DNA of 64,000 nt from Terrilactibacillus laevilacticus. GTDB taxonomy: Bacteria; Bacillota; Bacilli; Bacillales; Sporolactobacillaceae. The DNA is taken from assembly GCF_006517395.1 (NCBI RefSeq), contig NZ_VDCY01000007.1:80586-144585 (forward strand), in the 5' to 3' direction. Shown here one piece after another: positions 9,114 to 17,419 of this stretch (its first letter is position 1; each line of letters starts with the position of its first letter). Below the pieces are notes generated by a model, which had not been told where the DNA came from, searched no databases, and saw only the letters and a program-made list of their open reading frames with translations. Both the position numbers and the translations under genes were made by a program.

Positions 9114-9168
9114 CAAAAAAAGGTAAGAGACTTCTACCTAAACGGTAGGTAGTCTCTCACCTTTTTTC
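9114..9168 (-). terminator. Terminator after the general-stress SDR
   Basis: Long stem (AAAAAGGT-AGAGACT outer arms with an inner CTACC/GGTAG pair) just beyond the SDR stop; the T-run is on the minus strand. Confidence 0.8.
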
Positions 9169-9184
9169 AATTCATCAAGCTTGA

Positions 9185-10054
9185 TCAAGAACTCATATAG
9201 CTTCCGCCATCAACGTGAATCGTTTGGCCCGTCATATAAGAACCGTCATTTGATGCAAGAAGCACATATGGACCAACTAATTCAACAGGTTGTCCCGGAC
9301 GTTTCATCGGTGTAGATTTACCAAAATTTTTGACTTGCTCAGGAGAAAAAGTTGTTGGAATAAGTGGTGTCCAAATAGGTCCTGGAGCAACCGCATTGAC
9401 CCTTATACCTTTTGAAGCTAATTCTTTCGCAATACTTCTTGTGTAAGCAACTATTGCTCCTTTTGTACTTGTATAATCCACTAACATGGGATTACCTACA
9501 AATGCATTGATTGATGCCGTATTGACAATGGCGCTTCCAGGTTTCATATATTCAAGCGCTTTTTTGGAAAAGTAATAGAATGAAAAGAAATTGGTTTTAA
9601 ATGTTCTTTCCATTTGATCGGAAGGAACTTCAGTAACACTTTGTTTTGGTGCTTGTTCCCCAGCGTTATTGACAAGAACATCAAGACCGCCTAGTTCAGC
9701 AACCGTTTCTTCAACAGCTTGACTAGCAAATGCTTCATCACCTGCATCCCCTTTGAGTAAAAGACAGCGTTGACCTTGTGCTTCAACTCTCTCTTTCGTC
9801 AACAAAGCATCTTCATCATTAATATTATAGATAATCGCCACATCGGCGCCTTCTTTTGCATATGCAATGGCAACAGCTCGTCCAATTCCGCTGCTTCCCC
9901 CTGTTACTAATGCCACTTTACCATTAAGTTTTCCCGTACCAATATAATTATCATCTTCATATATTGGATTAGGCGTCATTGCCTCTTCTACACCTTGATC
10001 TCTGACCAAAGTTTGAGCAGGTTGTCCATTGACTTGTTTGTTTTGTAAATCCAT
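9185..10054 (-). CDS. SDR oxidoreductase, general-stress-protein 39 (YdaD/YhxC) type
   Basis: NAD(P)-dependent short-chain dehydrogenase of 289 residues with the roughly 45-residue N-terminal extension typical of this stress-protein group (PNPIYEDDNYIGTGKL). Cofactor motif TGGSSGIG, structural NNAG, and catalytic Ser/Tyr/Lys in NTASINAF and DYTSTKG. The C-terminus MTGQTIHVDGG is standard. Substrate unknown; relatives are annotated as glucose or ribitol dehydrogenase-like. A SigB-like promoter lies upstream. It is a paralogue of the SDR at 42347-43246. Confidence 0.88.
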   Translation of the reverse strand: MDLQNKQVNGQPAQTLVRDQGVEEAMTPNPIYEDDNYIGTGKLNGKVALVTGGSSGIGRAVAIAYAKEGADVAIIYNINDEDALLTKERVEAQGQRCLLLKGDAGDEAFASQAVEETVAELGGLDVLVNNAGEQAPKQSVTEVPSDQMERTFKTNFFSFYYFSKKALEYMKPGSAIVNTASINAFVGNPMLVDYTSTKGAIVAYTRSIAKELASKGIRVNAVAPGPIWTPLIPTTFSPEQVKNFGKSTPMKRPGQPVELVGPYVLLASNDGSYMTGQTIHVDGGSYMSS

Positions 10055-10096
10055 GCTGACATCCTTTCTTTAGAGTATTAATGGTTATAGTATTTT

Positions 10097-10122
10097 CTAC
10101 CTCATATTTGGTTCTCTTAAAC
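10097..10122 (-). promoter_or_regulatory. Candidate SigB promoter of the SDR gene
   Basis: On the minus strand GTTTAA (10117-10122) is followed after 14 bp by AGGTAG (10097-10102), close to the general stress consensus GTTTAA-N12-15-GGGTAT. The product belongs to a SigB-regulon family, which supports the call. Confidence 0.5.
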
Positions 10123-10210
10123 GCGAAATATCTATTTTCTACGATCAATCAGAACTTGAACTTTAATTCATGATTTTAAGAACGTGGATCATTTGTATTT
10201 AACATAATCG

Positions 10211-10247
10211 AAAAAATAACCAAACATGAAAGTCTGGTCATTTTTTC
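10211..10247 (-). terminator. Terminator after the mhq operon
   Basis: A/T-flanked hairpin with ACCAGAC and GTTTGGT-type arms with minor mismatches, 40 bp past the mhqD stop and followed by a T-run. Confidence 0.65.
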
Positions 10248-10286
10248 ATCATCTGAACCTCTCATGACAGTCACGAGTGTTCTCGG

Positions 10287-10898
10287 CTATTTCATAAATT
10301 TTTCTTTATACCAAGATTTTGCTTCCATGACTTCATCTCGTGTTAATTGATGTCCTTGATCACCCCAGAATAAGCTGACATCCGCTTTTGCTCCTGAAAT
10401 CATTTGATTAAGTTCTTCTGTTTCATCTAAAGAACAAAGGGGGTCATTTTTCCCTGCTCCTATAAAAATGGATGTCTCCTGCAAGTCCGGTAGTGTTTTC
10501 CCTCTTAAAGGTACCATTGGATGAAATAGAATAGCTCCACGAAGAGCATTTTGATAATGGAATAATAAACTTGCCGCAATATTGGCTCCATTAGAATAAC
10601 CTACTGCAATAACATTTTGACGATTAAACCCATATTTTTCTGCACTTTCATCCAAGAATTGATTTAATTCTTTTGTACGAAAAATAAGATCTTCTTCATC
10701 CAGTACCCCTTCAGCTAAACGCTTAAAAAATCTTGGCATCCCATGTTCAATAATATTGCCTCTCAACCCAAGTAAATGAGCATCTTCTGAAATCATTCTC
10801 CCAATGCCAAGTAAATCCTTTTCGTTTCCACCCGTACCGTGAAGAAGTAAAAATGTTGGGCTATTTTTACTCTTTCCCCGTTCAAATATATGCTTCAA
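10287..10898 (-). CDS. mhqD: MhqD-like carboxylesterase/hydrolase
   Basis: Alpha/beta hydrolase of the phospholipase/carboxylesterase family. The oxyanion segment is FLLLHGTGGNEKDLL, the nucleophile elbow GYSNGAN, the acid in GAGKNDPLC and the His in WGDQGHQLT. The homologue in B. subtilis is induced by 2-methylhydroquinone and catechol. The TTG at 10898 has an AGAGGTGA site at good spacing and gives the family start MKHIFERGK; an in-frame GTG at 10907 is possible. Last gene of mhqR-mhqO-mhqD, 5 bp after mhqO. Confidence 0.85.
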   Translation of the reverse strand: MKHIFERGKSKNSPTFLLLHGTGGNEKDLLGIGRMISEDAHLLGLRGNIIEHGMPRFFKRLAEGVLDEEDLIFRTKELNQFLDESAEKYGFNRQNVIAVGYSNGANIAASLLFHYQNALRGAILFHPMVPLRGKTLPDLQETSIFIGAGKNDPLCSLDETEELNQMISGAKADVSLFWGDQGHQLTRDEVMEAKSWYKEKFMK

Positions 10899-10903
10899 GA
10901 TGA

Positions 10904-11875
10904 TCACCTCTTTGTGTTAAGTGGTTTTAATCGCGCTTCGATTTGTTCCCTTTGCGGTTCAAAGAATGGCGGTAAAGCTAGAGATTCTCCTAGATGCTCC
11001 TCGGCTTCATCTGTGGCAAAACCTGGACCATCTGTTGCGAGCTCAAAAAGAATACCGTTAGGCTCTCTAAAATAAAGAGATTTAAAATAAAATCGATCAA
11101 CGAATCCTGAATTAGGAAAACCAAGTTTCGTTATTTTTTCAATCCATTCTCTTAATTCTTCCTCATTATCAACACGAAAAGCAACATGATGAACCCCGCC
11201 TTTTCCTTGACGTTCAGCAGGAAGATCCTTTCTTTCTTCTATATGAACTTCAGCACCTGAGCCGCCTTTACCTATTTCGAATACTAGAATATCCGGTTGG
11301 CCAGCTTCATCAGATGCATAACTTCCTTTTTCTCTGAAGCCGAGAACATCTGTTAATACTTTAATTGTAGCTTCTGGATATCGAACGGTTAATTTGACTG
11401 GTCCGAGTCCCGTGACACCATTCTCAGCAGGAACTGGACTCTTAGGCCAAGGGAAGCCAGCAGCTACCCCTTGATTATTTTCATCAGATACAAGATAGAA
11501 TCTTTGTCCTTCGAAATCTTTAAAAGCTAACGTCAAACGCCCGCCTCTATCTTGAATTTCTTCATGCTCCACATTAAATCTTTCAAGGCGATCTTTCCAA
11601 TACATTAAAGCCTTATCATTAGATACGCGAAGCGATATACCAGAAATACTGCTGACACCCTCCCTATTTGGTGCTATACGAGGTATCTCGAAAAAGGTTA
11701 ACTCTGTACCTGGATGACCAACTTCATCTCCATAAAAGAGGTGGTAGACGGATGTATCGTCTTGGTTCACCGTTTTCTTAATCAAACGCATACCGAGTAT
11801 CTCTGTATAAAATTTAAAATTATCTTGTGCATTGGCTGTAAGTGCTGAAACATGGTGTATTCCCTTTAATTCCAT
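10904..11875 (-). CDS. mhqO: Ring-cleaving dioxygenase of the MhqO family
   Basis: Vicinal oxygen chelate protein of 323 residues with two glyoxalase/dioxygenase modules: module 1 from MELKGIHHVSALT, module 2 from VTGLGPVKLTVR. Metal ligands are expected at HHV near residue 7, at GVHHVAFRV near residue 225 and at a Glu in GILFELATDGPGF. In bacilli MhqO-type enzymes help remove quinone or catechol adducts. It lies between the MarR regulator and the hydrolase, two bases after the regulator. Confidence 0.87.
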   Translation of the reverse strand: MELKGIHHVSALTANAQDNFKFYTEILGMRLIKKTVNQDDTSVYHLFYGDEVGHPGTELTFFEIPRIAPNREGVSSISGISLRVSNDKALMYWKDRLERFNVEHEEIQDRGGRLTLAFKDFEGQRFYLVSDENNQGVAAGFPWPKSPVPAENGVTGLGPVKLTVRYPEATIKVLTDVLGFREKGSYASDEAGQPDILVFEIGKGGSGAEVHIEERKDLPAERQGKGGVHHVAFRVDNEEELREWIEKITKLGFPNSGFVDRFYFKSLYFREPNGILFELATDGPGFATDEAEEHLGESLALPPFFEPQREQIEARLKPLNTKR

Positions 11876-11877
11876 GA

Positions 11878-12333
11878 TTATTCCTCCTGACCTTTTTGAA
11901 GTTTCCTAAGCAACTCAAGTAGTTGTTTTTGCTCTTGTTTATTTAATGCATGAAATTGTGACGCTTGGTAATTTTCTTGTTTCGGCACAATATTTTGAAA
12001 AAGTTTTTCACCTTTATTCGTTAAAGTGAGATACTTTACCTTCCATTCCTGCCTTCGCTCAACTAGTTCTAGTTTCTCCATTTTCCGAATTAGTTGAGTA
12101 ACATTCCCTTTTGTTACAAATAATTTATTAGCTAAATCCTTTTGAGTGATAGGTTGATGAGACCCTACCTGCGCTAAGACATCAAATTGTGCTGTCGTTA
12201 GATCCCACTCTTTTAAATGATGATTCGACTTCCGAATGCTTTGATTATAGAACCGAGATAACCTAAACCAAAGCAAGAGTTCCAAACGAGTTTTACGTTT
12301 TAACATTAACAACACTCTTTTCTTATCAGCCAT
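11878..12333 (-). CDS. mhqR: MarR-family repressor, MhqR-like
   Basis: A 151-residue winged helix protein: the dimer helix is in the first 40 residues (LLLWFRLSRFYNQSI), the recognition helix in ITQKDLANKLFVTKGNVTQLIRKM, and the wing in RRQEWKVKYLTLT. It heads the operon with the dioxygenase and hydrolase, the arrangement of the quinone-responsive MhqR regulon. The ATG at 12333 has AAAGGG very close; an internal ATG near codon 10 is an alternative. A perfect inverted repeat 18 bp upstream is the likely operator. Confidence 0.85.
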   Translation of the reverse strand: MADKKRVLLMLKRKTRLELLLWFRLSRFYNQSIRKSNHHLKEWDLTTAQFDVLAQVGSHQPITQKDLANKLFVTKGNVTQLIRKMEKLELVERRQEWKVKYLTLTNKGEKLFQNIVPKQENYQASQFHALNKQEQKQLLELLRKLQKGQEE

Positions 12334-12350
12334 ATCCCTTTTCCTATTTC

Positions 12351-12382
12351 ACATCATCAGTTTATAACTAAACTGATGATGT
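12351..12382. promoter_or_regulatory. Probable MhqR operator (13-bp perfect inverted repeat)
   Basis: ACATCATCAGTTT, a 6-bp centre, then the exact complement AAACTGATGATGT. It lies 18-49 bp before the mhqR start and is not followed by a T-run, so an operator is more likely than a terminator. Confidence 0.75.
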
Positions 12383-12556
12383 TTCAACTTTTGTGCTTGG
12401 ATATATATTCAAAACGAATGAATCCCTTTCACATATTAGAGAGAAATTGATGGAAAAAAGTTCTTACTGCTTTAAACTACCTGTTCGAAAGTAAGTCAAA
12501 AAAAACACTACCGTTCTGTTATGAGTCTTTGTTATTTTAACAATAAACCTAACAAA

Positions 12557-12595
12557 AAAAGAGTAGACCGCCAAAAATATACGGTCTACTCTTTT
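12557..12595 (-). terminator. Terminator of the metNIQ operon
   Basis: Stem AAAAGAGTAGACCG/CGGTCTACTCTTTT with an 11-nt loop directly after the permease gene. Confidence 0.85.
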
Positions 12596-12609
12596 AACAA
12601 TGAAATAGA

Positions 12610-13272
12610 TTAATTTTTTCTAAGTTTACGAGCAAGTAAATTGCCGAGTGTTTGAATGGCTTGAACCATAATGATGAGAATAATAATGGTTGTATACATG
12701 ACATCTGGTTGGAATCTTAGATGTCCAAATTGATACGCAATATCTCCAAGGCCACCTGCACCAACTAGACCTGCCATAGCTGTTGCACCAATGAGACCGA
12801 TTGTAGCAATGGTTAAGCCCAAGACAATCGATGCTCTTGATTCACGAACGATAACGAACCAAATGATCTTATTTGTCGATATTCCCATAGATTGATAGGC
12901 TTCAACAACCCCACGGTCAACCTCAAGTAATGCAGATTCAATAAGCCTCGCAATGTATGGGGCTGTATAAACGACCAATGGAACAATAACCCCTTGAACT
13001 CCAATTGTCGTTTGTGCAACAAGTCTTGTAAAAGGAAGAATAAAGAATAGCAAGATGATAAAAGGGATAGAGCGAATAATATTAATCACCGTATTCAATA
13101 TCGCATATACGATTCGATTTTCAGCTTCTCCGCCCTTTCTCGTTAACACCAGTAAAATGGCAAGCGGTAATCCAATAATAATGGAAATAATTAAAGAGAT
13201 GGATGTCATTTTTAATGTATCAATAAAGCCTTGCCAAATAGTATCTCCCCATTCATTAATAAAGGAACTCAT
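12610..13272 (-). CDS. metI: Methionine ABC transporter permease
   Basis: 220-residue inner-membrane permease with about five helices. The EAA loop is in VVEAYQSMGISTNKIIWFVIVRESRASIVLG. It forms MetNIQ with the ATPase upstream and the lipoprotein, importing L- and D-methionine. The start overlaps the metN stop by one base, a sign of coupled translation. Last gene of the operon. Confidence 0.93.
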   Translation of the reverse strand: MSSFINEWGDTIWQGFIDTLKMTSISLIISIIIGLPLAILLVLTRKGGEAENRIVYAILNTVINIIRSIPFIILLFFILPFTRLVAQTTIGVQGVIVPLVVYTAPYIARLIESALLEVDRGVVEAYQSMGISTNKIIWFVIVRESRASIVLGLTIATIGLIGATAMAGLVGAGGLGDIAYQFGHLRFQPDVMYTTIIILIIMVQAIQTLGNLLARKLRKN

Positions 13273-14285
13273 CAGTTACTCACCTCTTCTACAAGAACTT
13301 CCCCAGCTTGAAGATAGGAAATGGCTTTTTTAATTTCTGGTTCTTCGCCTTTTAAATGAACCAATAAATTACCAACAGATTGATCCTTTAATTGATCAAT
13401 TCCTCCAGCAATAATACTTGGCAAGATATCGAACTTTTTGGCAATTGTCGCTAAGAATGGATCTTTTGATGATTCACCAAGGAAAGTAAGAGCAACCAGT
13501 TTACCCGATTTCTCAAGTTGTTTTTTTATCGCTTCAGGGACATGAAAGACGTCTTTGTTTCTTACAAAACTTTTCGTCCTAGGATGTTTAGGCTTTGTAA
13601 AGACATCTACAACTTTTCCTTGTTCCACGATCTGGCCTTGTTCCATGACAGCCACACGGTCACAGATTCGTTGGATAACATCCAGTTCGTGTGTAATAAG
13701 AAAAATCGTAATTCCGAGTTCTCTATTAATTTTTAAAAGTAGCTCTAAAATTTGTTCAGTGGTTGTGGGATCAAGTGCACTCGTTGCTTCATCACTAAGC
13801 AAAACCTCTGGTTCATGAGCCAAGGCACGCGCAATAGCGACACGCTGCCTTTGCCCACCAGAAAGTTCACCAGGATAGGATTTTGCTTTATCGGCGAGTC
13901 CAACAATCCCTAAATATTTCTTCACTCGTTCTTTAATCTCAGCTGCAGGTACCCCCTCCAATCGAAGCGGTATAGCTATATTTTGATAGACCGTTGCCGT
14001 CTTCAATAAGTTGTAACCTTGGAAAATCATACCGATATTCCGGCGTACTTTCTGAAGATCTTTCTTTTTTAAAGTTAAAATATCGGTACCATCAATGATC
14101 ACTTTTCCACTTGTTGGTCTTTCAAGTAAATTAACGCAACGAATTAATGTACTTTTCCCTGCACCACTAAAACCAATGATACCGAAAATTTCGCCTTTAT
14201 CAATCTCAACTGAAACATCTTTTAATGCTTCAACTTTCTTCTTACCGACTTCAAAAGTTTTTGATACATTTTGCAGACTGATCAT
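13272..14285 (-). CDS. metN: Methionine ABC transporter ATP-binding protein
   Basis: Drives MetNIQ methionine import. Walker A is GFSGAGKST near residue 38, the signature LSGGQRQRVAIARAL near 140, Walker B VLLSDEATSALD, and the H-loop LITHELD. The C-terminal 90 residues form the NIL domain that binds methionine and inhibits transport when the cell is replete. The length of 337 residues is normal. An AGGAGG site precedes the ATG. It lies between metQ and metI. Confidence 0.95.
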   Translation of the reverse strand: MISLQNVSKTFEVGKKKVEALKDVSVEIDKGEIFGIIGFSGAGKSTLIRCVNLLERPTSGKVIIDGTDILTLKKKDLQKVRRNIGMIFQGYNLLKTATVYQNIAIPLRLEGVPAAEIKERVKKYLGIVGLADKAKSYPGELSGGQRQRVAIARALAHEPEVLLSDEATSALDPTTTEQILELLLKINRELGITIFLITHELDVIQRICDRVAVMEQGQIVEQGKVVDVFTKPKHPRTKSFVRNKDVFHVPEAIKKQLEKSGKLVALTFLGESSKDPFLATIAKKFDILPSIIAGGIDQLKDQSVGNLLVHLKGEEPEIKKAISYLQAGEVLVEEVSN

Positions 14286-14301
14286 AATTTACAAGTCCTC
14301 C

Positions 14302-15120
14302 TTACCAAGCAGGTACAACCGAACCACCAAATTGTTTTGCGATATAAGCTTTAACTTCGTCTGAGTGATAATATTTTTCAATTGTTTTTACAACTTTATC
14401 TTTTTTATTTTCTGTACGAACTACAAAATAGTTCGGATACGGGTTGTTTTTAATGGGTTCATGGTAAATCGCATCTTTGTTAATCGTTAATCCGGCACCC
14501 ATCGCAAAGTTTGTATTAATGGCTGCAGCAGTTACTTCATTAAGTTGTGCTGGAAGAGATTCAGCATTGAGTTCTTTAATTTGTAAGTTCAATTTATTTT
14601 CAACAACATCTTTTTTCGTTGCTTTTTGTGAAACACCGTCTTTTAATTTGATAACACCAGCTGCTTCAAACAATTGCAAGGCACGTAATTCATTTGCCGG
14701 GTCGTTCGGTACCGCAATTGAATCGCCTTTTTTAAGATCTTTCAAGCTTTTGATTTTTTTAGAATATACGCCCATTGGAAAAGCAACGGTTTTGAAAACA
14801 TCGGTAATTTTGTAGCCTTTGTCTTTTATTTGTCCTTTTAAGAATGGAAGTGTTTGATAGCTATTTGTATCTAAGCTGCCTTCGCTTAAAGCCGTATTTG
14901 GTGTATTGTAATCGTTAAATACTTTCAAATTGATTTTCAAACCGTCTTTTTTAGCTAGTTTCGCAACTTGTTCCATTATTTGTTGGTGAGGACCACCCGT
15001 TACTCCTACTGTAACTTCTTTTGTGCTTAATTCTTTTGAACCGTTTTGACCGCATGCTGACAAAGCAAACAATAAAATAATAGCTAAACCAATTGATAAA
15101 ATTTTTACTGATTTCTTCAT
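14302..15120 (-). CDS. metQ: Methionine-binding lipoprotein
   Basis: Extracytoplasmic methionine receptor of MetNIQ. The signal peptide ends in the lipobox LFALSACGQ, giving acylated Cys near residue 23. The mature NlpA-family domain begins VTVGVTGGPHQQIMEQVA and contains FNDYNTPNTALSEG and NTNFAMGAGL. 272 residues is normal. First gene of the operon, behind a SAM riboswitch. Confidence 0.94.
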   Translation of the reverse strand: MKKSVKILSIGLAIILLFALSACGQNGSKELSTKEVTVGVTGGPHQQIMEQVAKLAKKDGLKINLKVFNDYNTPNTALSEGSLDTNSYQTLPFLKGQIKDKGYKITDVFKTVAFPMGVYSKKIKSLKDLKKGDSIAVPNDPANELRALQLFEAAGVIKLKDGVSQKATKKDVVENKLNLQIKELNAESLPAQLNEVTAAAINTNFAMGAGLTINKDAIYHEPIKNNPYPNYFVVRTENKKDKVVKTIEKYYHSDEVKAYIAKQFGGSVVPAW

Positions 15121-15199
15121 TTCTTTTCCCCCTGTTCTTAGTGTTTTACTATGAATTGTGTCTGAAAATTAAAATATCTTCTATCTAGTTTTTATTCCC

Positions 15200-15356
15200 A
15201 AAAAACCGCTCCTCGATAGAGAAGCGGTTTGAATGACTCTACTTCTCTTATCTTTCAAAACCATATAGGTTTTGTAGGAATTAGCACCTGAACCCTTAAA
15301 AAAGGCTTGGTTGCCGGGTTTCATCGGGCCTTTCCCTCCACCGCTCTAGATAAGAT
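15200..15356 (-). ncRNA. SAM-I (S-box) riboswitch with terminator
   Basis: On the minus strand: P1 strand CTTATCTAGAGCGG, then GGAGGGA, GGCCCGATGAAACCCGGCAA, and a distal hairpin ending in GATAAGAGAAG, which closes P1. All are S-box core elements. A terminator (CCGCTTCTC/GAGGAGCGG plus T6) at 15200-15229 follows the aptamer. It should stop metQNI transcription when SAM is plentiful. Confidence 0.95.
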
Positions 15357-15382
15357 GATATTCAATTCTTTTCAGTATGTTT

Positions 15383-15412
15383 ACTATACATGGTTTCGTC
15401 GAATATTGTCAA
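15383..15412 (-). promoter_or_regulatory. SigA promoter of metQNI
   Basis: TTGACA (15407-15412), an 18-bp spacer, then TATAGT (15383-15388), on the minus strand about 27 bp before the riboswitch. Confidence 0.8.
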
Positions 15413-15434
15413 CAAATTTTTATTTTTCTTTATA

Positions 15435-15710
15435 TAGGTTGTTCAAAAAGTCACCAAATGATAAGCTACGAATCTCGGTGCCCACTCGTTTTTCCGGTCC
15501 TCATGTAGCGGATACAAGAGGATCTCTGGCCAAAACCGCTCACGTCCTGTGGCTGGCGCCTGAAGCTACCACAACGCGAGGAATGCCGATCCTCAAAACA
15601 GCGCCGCCTTGATCTTCCGACGCCCAGGACGGCTAGTACTGGCGTTTCTTTCAGGATGCCAGCGTACTTACCCAGCACCCTTTTCGTTTGTCACCTTTTT
15701 GAACACACAC
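15435..15710 (+). mobile_element. MITE-like element, copy 2 (276 bp), TSD TTATA
   Basis: Long form with central GC-rich modules; terminal inverted repeats as in copy 1. TTATA duplicated at 15430-15434 and 15711-15715. The left terminus faces metQNI: TTGGTG, 17 bp, then TATAAA on the minus strand, immediately upstream of the native met promoter. Confidence 0.88.
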
Positions 15711-15760
15711 TTATAGAGAAAAAATGACCAGATTTAGTTTATATGAATTAAGATCATCTA

Positions 15761-16714
15761 TTAAAGTTTAACGGAGGCGATATTGTCTTTTATAACGCTA
15801 GCTGAATTTTTAAATAATGCTTGCTCTTTTTCATCAAGATCCAGTTCAATGACTTGTTTTAAGCCTTCTCGGCAAAGAATCCCTGGTACACCAATGGCAA
15901 GATCATTTTGGCCATACTCGCCTACCAATACAGCAGAGACCGGAGATACTGTATATGCATCGTTAAGAATGGACTTCGCTATAAAGGCAAGGGCATTGCC
16001 TATTCCATATTCTGTTTTTCCTTTACGATTAAAAACATTCCAGCCTTCACGTTTCGCATGTTCCGAAAGTTCATCAAAGTTGAAAGCCTCAATGTTCTCT
16101 TTATGATCCTCGATATATTCACGAATTGGTTTCCCGCCAACAGAAACGTGTGACCAAGCACCAAATTGTGATTCACCATGTTCTCCTAACATATAAGCGG
16201 TAATGCTGCGTGAATCGACATGCAAATGTTCAGATAAAAGTTTTCTAAAACGACTGCTATCTAGGGCCGTTCCCGTACCAATAACTTGATTACGTGGTAA
16301 ACCTGATAGTTTCCAAGTTAAATAGGTAATCACATCACATGGATTCGTCGCCACAACATATATACCGTTAAATCCAGCTTCTTTTAAAGGCGGGATAATG
16401 TCCTTAATTATAGCAGATGTGCCCTTTAACAAATCTAATCGAGTTTCTCCTGGTTTTAACGGTTCACCCGCCACACTAATTAAAATAACATCGCAATCTT
16501 TTAAGTCCAATAGTTCACCAGATTTCACTTTTGTTCTAGAAGATAAAAAACCAATACTATCTGCAAAATCTATAGCTTCTCCAATCGCTTTTTCCTTTTT
16601 GATGTCCACTAGTGTTAATTCCTCACAAATCCCTTGATGAATAACGGAGAAAGCCGCCGCACTCCCCACGTTTCCTACTCCTATAATACCCATTCGTCTT
16701 ATAGATCCTGTCAT
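15761..16714 (-). CDS. L-lactate dehydrogenase-like L-2-hydroxyacid dehydrogenase
   Basis: NAD-dependent, 317 residues. Rossmann motif GIIGVGNVGSAAA, the mobile loop KPGETRLDLL (Arg109 equivalent), LDSSRFR (Asp168/Arg171) and GEHGES (His195). The residue that dictates lactate specificity, Gln102 in NQKPGETR of true LDH, reads Leu here (AGEPLKPGETR). That favours a bulkier 2-oxo acid, so L-2-hydroxyisocaproate-type activity is possible. Strong AAGGGGG site. Monocistronic. The fold is certain; the substrate is not. Confidence 0.85.
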   Translation of the reverse strand: MTGSIRRMGIIGVGNVGSAAAFSVIHQGICEELTLVDIKKEKAIGEAIDFADSIGFLSSRTKVKSGELLDLKDCDVILISVAGEPLKPGETRLDLLKGTSAIIKDIIPPLKEAGFNGIYVVATNPCDVITYLTWKLSGLPRNQVIGTGTALDSSRFRKLLSEHLHVDSRSITAYMLGEHGESQFGAWSHVSVGGKPIREYIEDHKENIEAFNFDELSEHAKREGWNVFNRKGKTEYGIGNALAFIAKSILNDAYTVSPVSAVLVGEYGQNDLAIGVPGILCREGLKQVIELDLDEKEQALFKNSASVIKDNIASVKL

Positions 16715-16823
16715 CTATGTATCCCCCTTGCTGGTTTTTTACACATACCTTTTTATACTATTATCATAGCGTTTCTACTGAATTTAAACAATGTTTAGTC
16801 TTTTGGATTATCTAAAGAAATTT

Positions 16824-16901
16824 TATTAGTTAAACCGTTTTGTTTCAGATAAATTAAAAAAGGGCTCTTCTTAATGCTAAAAAGCAGAAGAAGAGCTAAA
16901 A
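16824..16901. repeat. 78-bp direct repeat R1 flanking MITE copy 3 on the left
   Basis: Closely matches 17119-17195 with few differences. It contains a GCTCTTCTT/AAGAAGAGC hairpin of terminator type. The element sits exactly at the junction between R1 and R2. Confidence 0.8.
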
Positions 16902-17118
16902 GTGTATGTTCAAAAAGGTGACAAATTAGAAGCAAGAAGATCAAGGCGGCGCTGTTTTGCGGACCGGCATTCCACACGATGTGGTAGCTTCAACGTTGCT
17001 CACAGGACGTGAGCGATTTTAGCCAGAGATCCTCTTGTATCCGCTACATGAGGACCGGAAAAAACAAGCGGGCGCCGAGATTCGCAAGTTATCATTTGGT
17101 GACTTTTTGAACAACCTC
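16902..17118 (-). mobile_element. MITE-like element, copy 3 (217 bp), no simple TSD
   Basis: Inverted orientation. Left end GTGTATGTTCAAAAAG, right end CTTTTTGAACAACCTC. The immediate flanks TAAAA and TATTA differ, but the element is bracketed by a 78-bp direct duplication instead. Confidence 0.85.
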
Positions 17119-17195
17119 TATTAGTTTAACCGTTTTTTTCAGATAAATTTAAAAAAAGCTCTTCTTAATGCTGAAAAGCAAAAGAAGAGCTAAAA
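17119..17195. repeat. 77-bp direct repeat R2 flanking MITE copy 3 on the right
   Basis: Diverged copy of R1 with the same hairpin (AGCTCTTCTT/AAGAAGAGCT). The hairpin could end transcripts coming from the lactonase gene further right. Confidence 0.8.
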
Positions 17196-17419
17196 GGTGG
17201 GGTGTGTACTACCTATTCATTCAATCTTATCTACCAAGTCTTTCGTTGACTTGCTGGGAAAACTAAAGTATTTATTAAAAATACTCTCTAAAGTCATTAT
17301 GACTGATATCCCATGACAAGAACAATTAGGTTAGTATACCAATCAATTTAGTTGGTATTAATGCAGTACTTACTATACAGACAATTTCTTATCTCGTCAA
17401 CTATTTTTTTGTTGGTAAT

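Noticed and set aside
15307..15678. Open frames on both strands across MITE copy 2, and a similar frame at 22416-22871 across copy 4
   Set aside because: Their shared peptides come from the repeated element itself, change frame between copies and lack ribosome sites; not genes.
17335..17360. Inverted repeat TACCAA/TTGGTA as an operator
   Set aside because: Short arms and no gene start within 300 bp that it could control.
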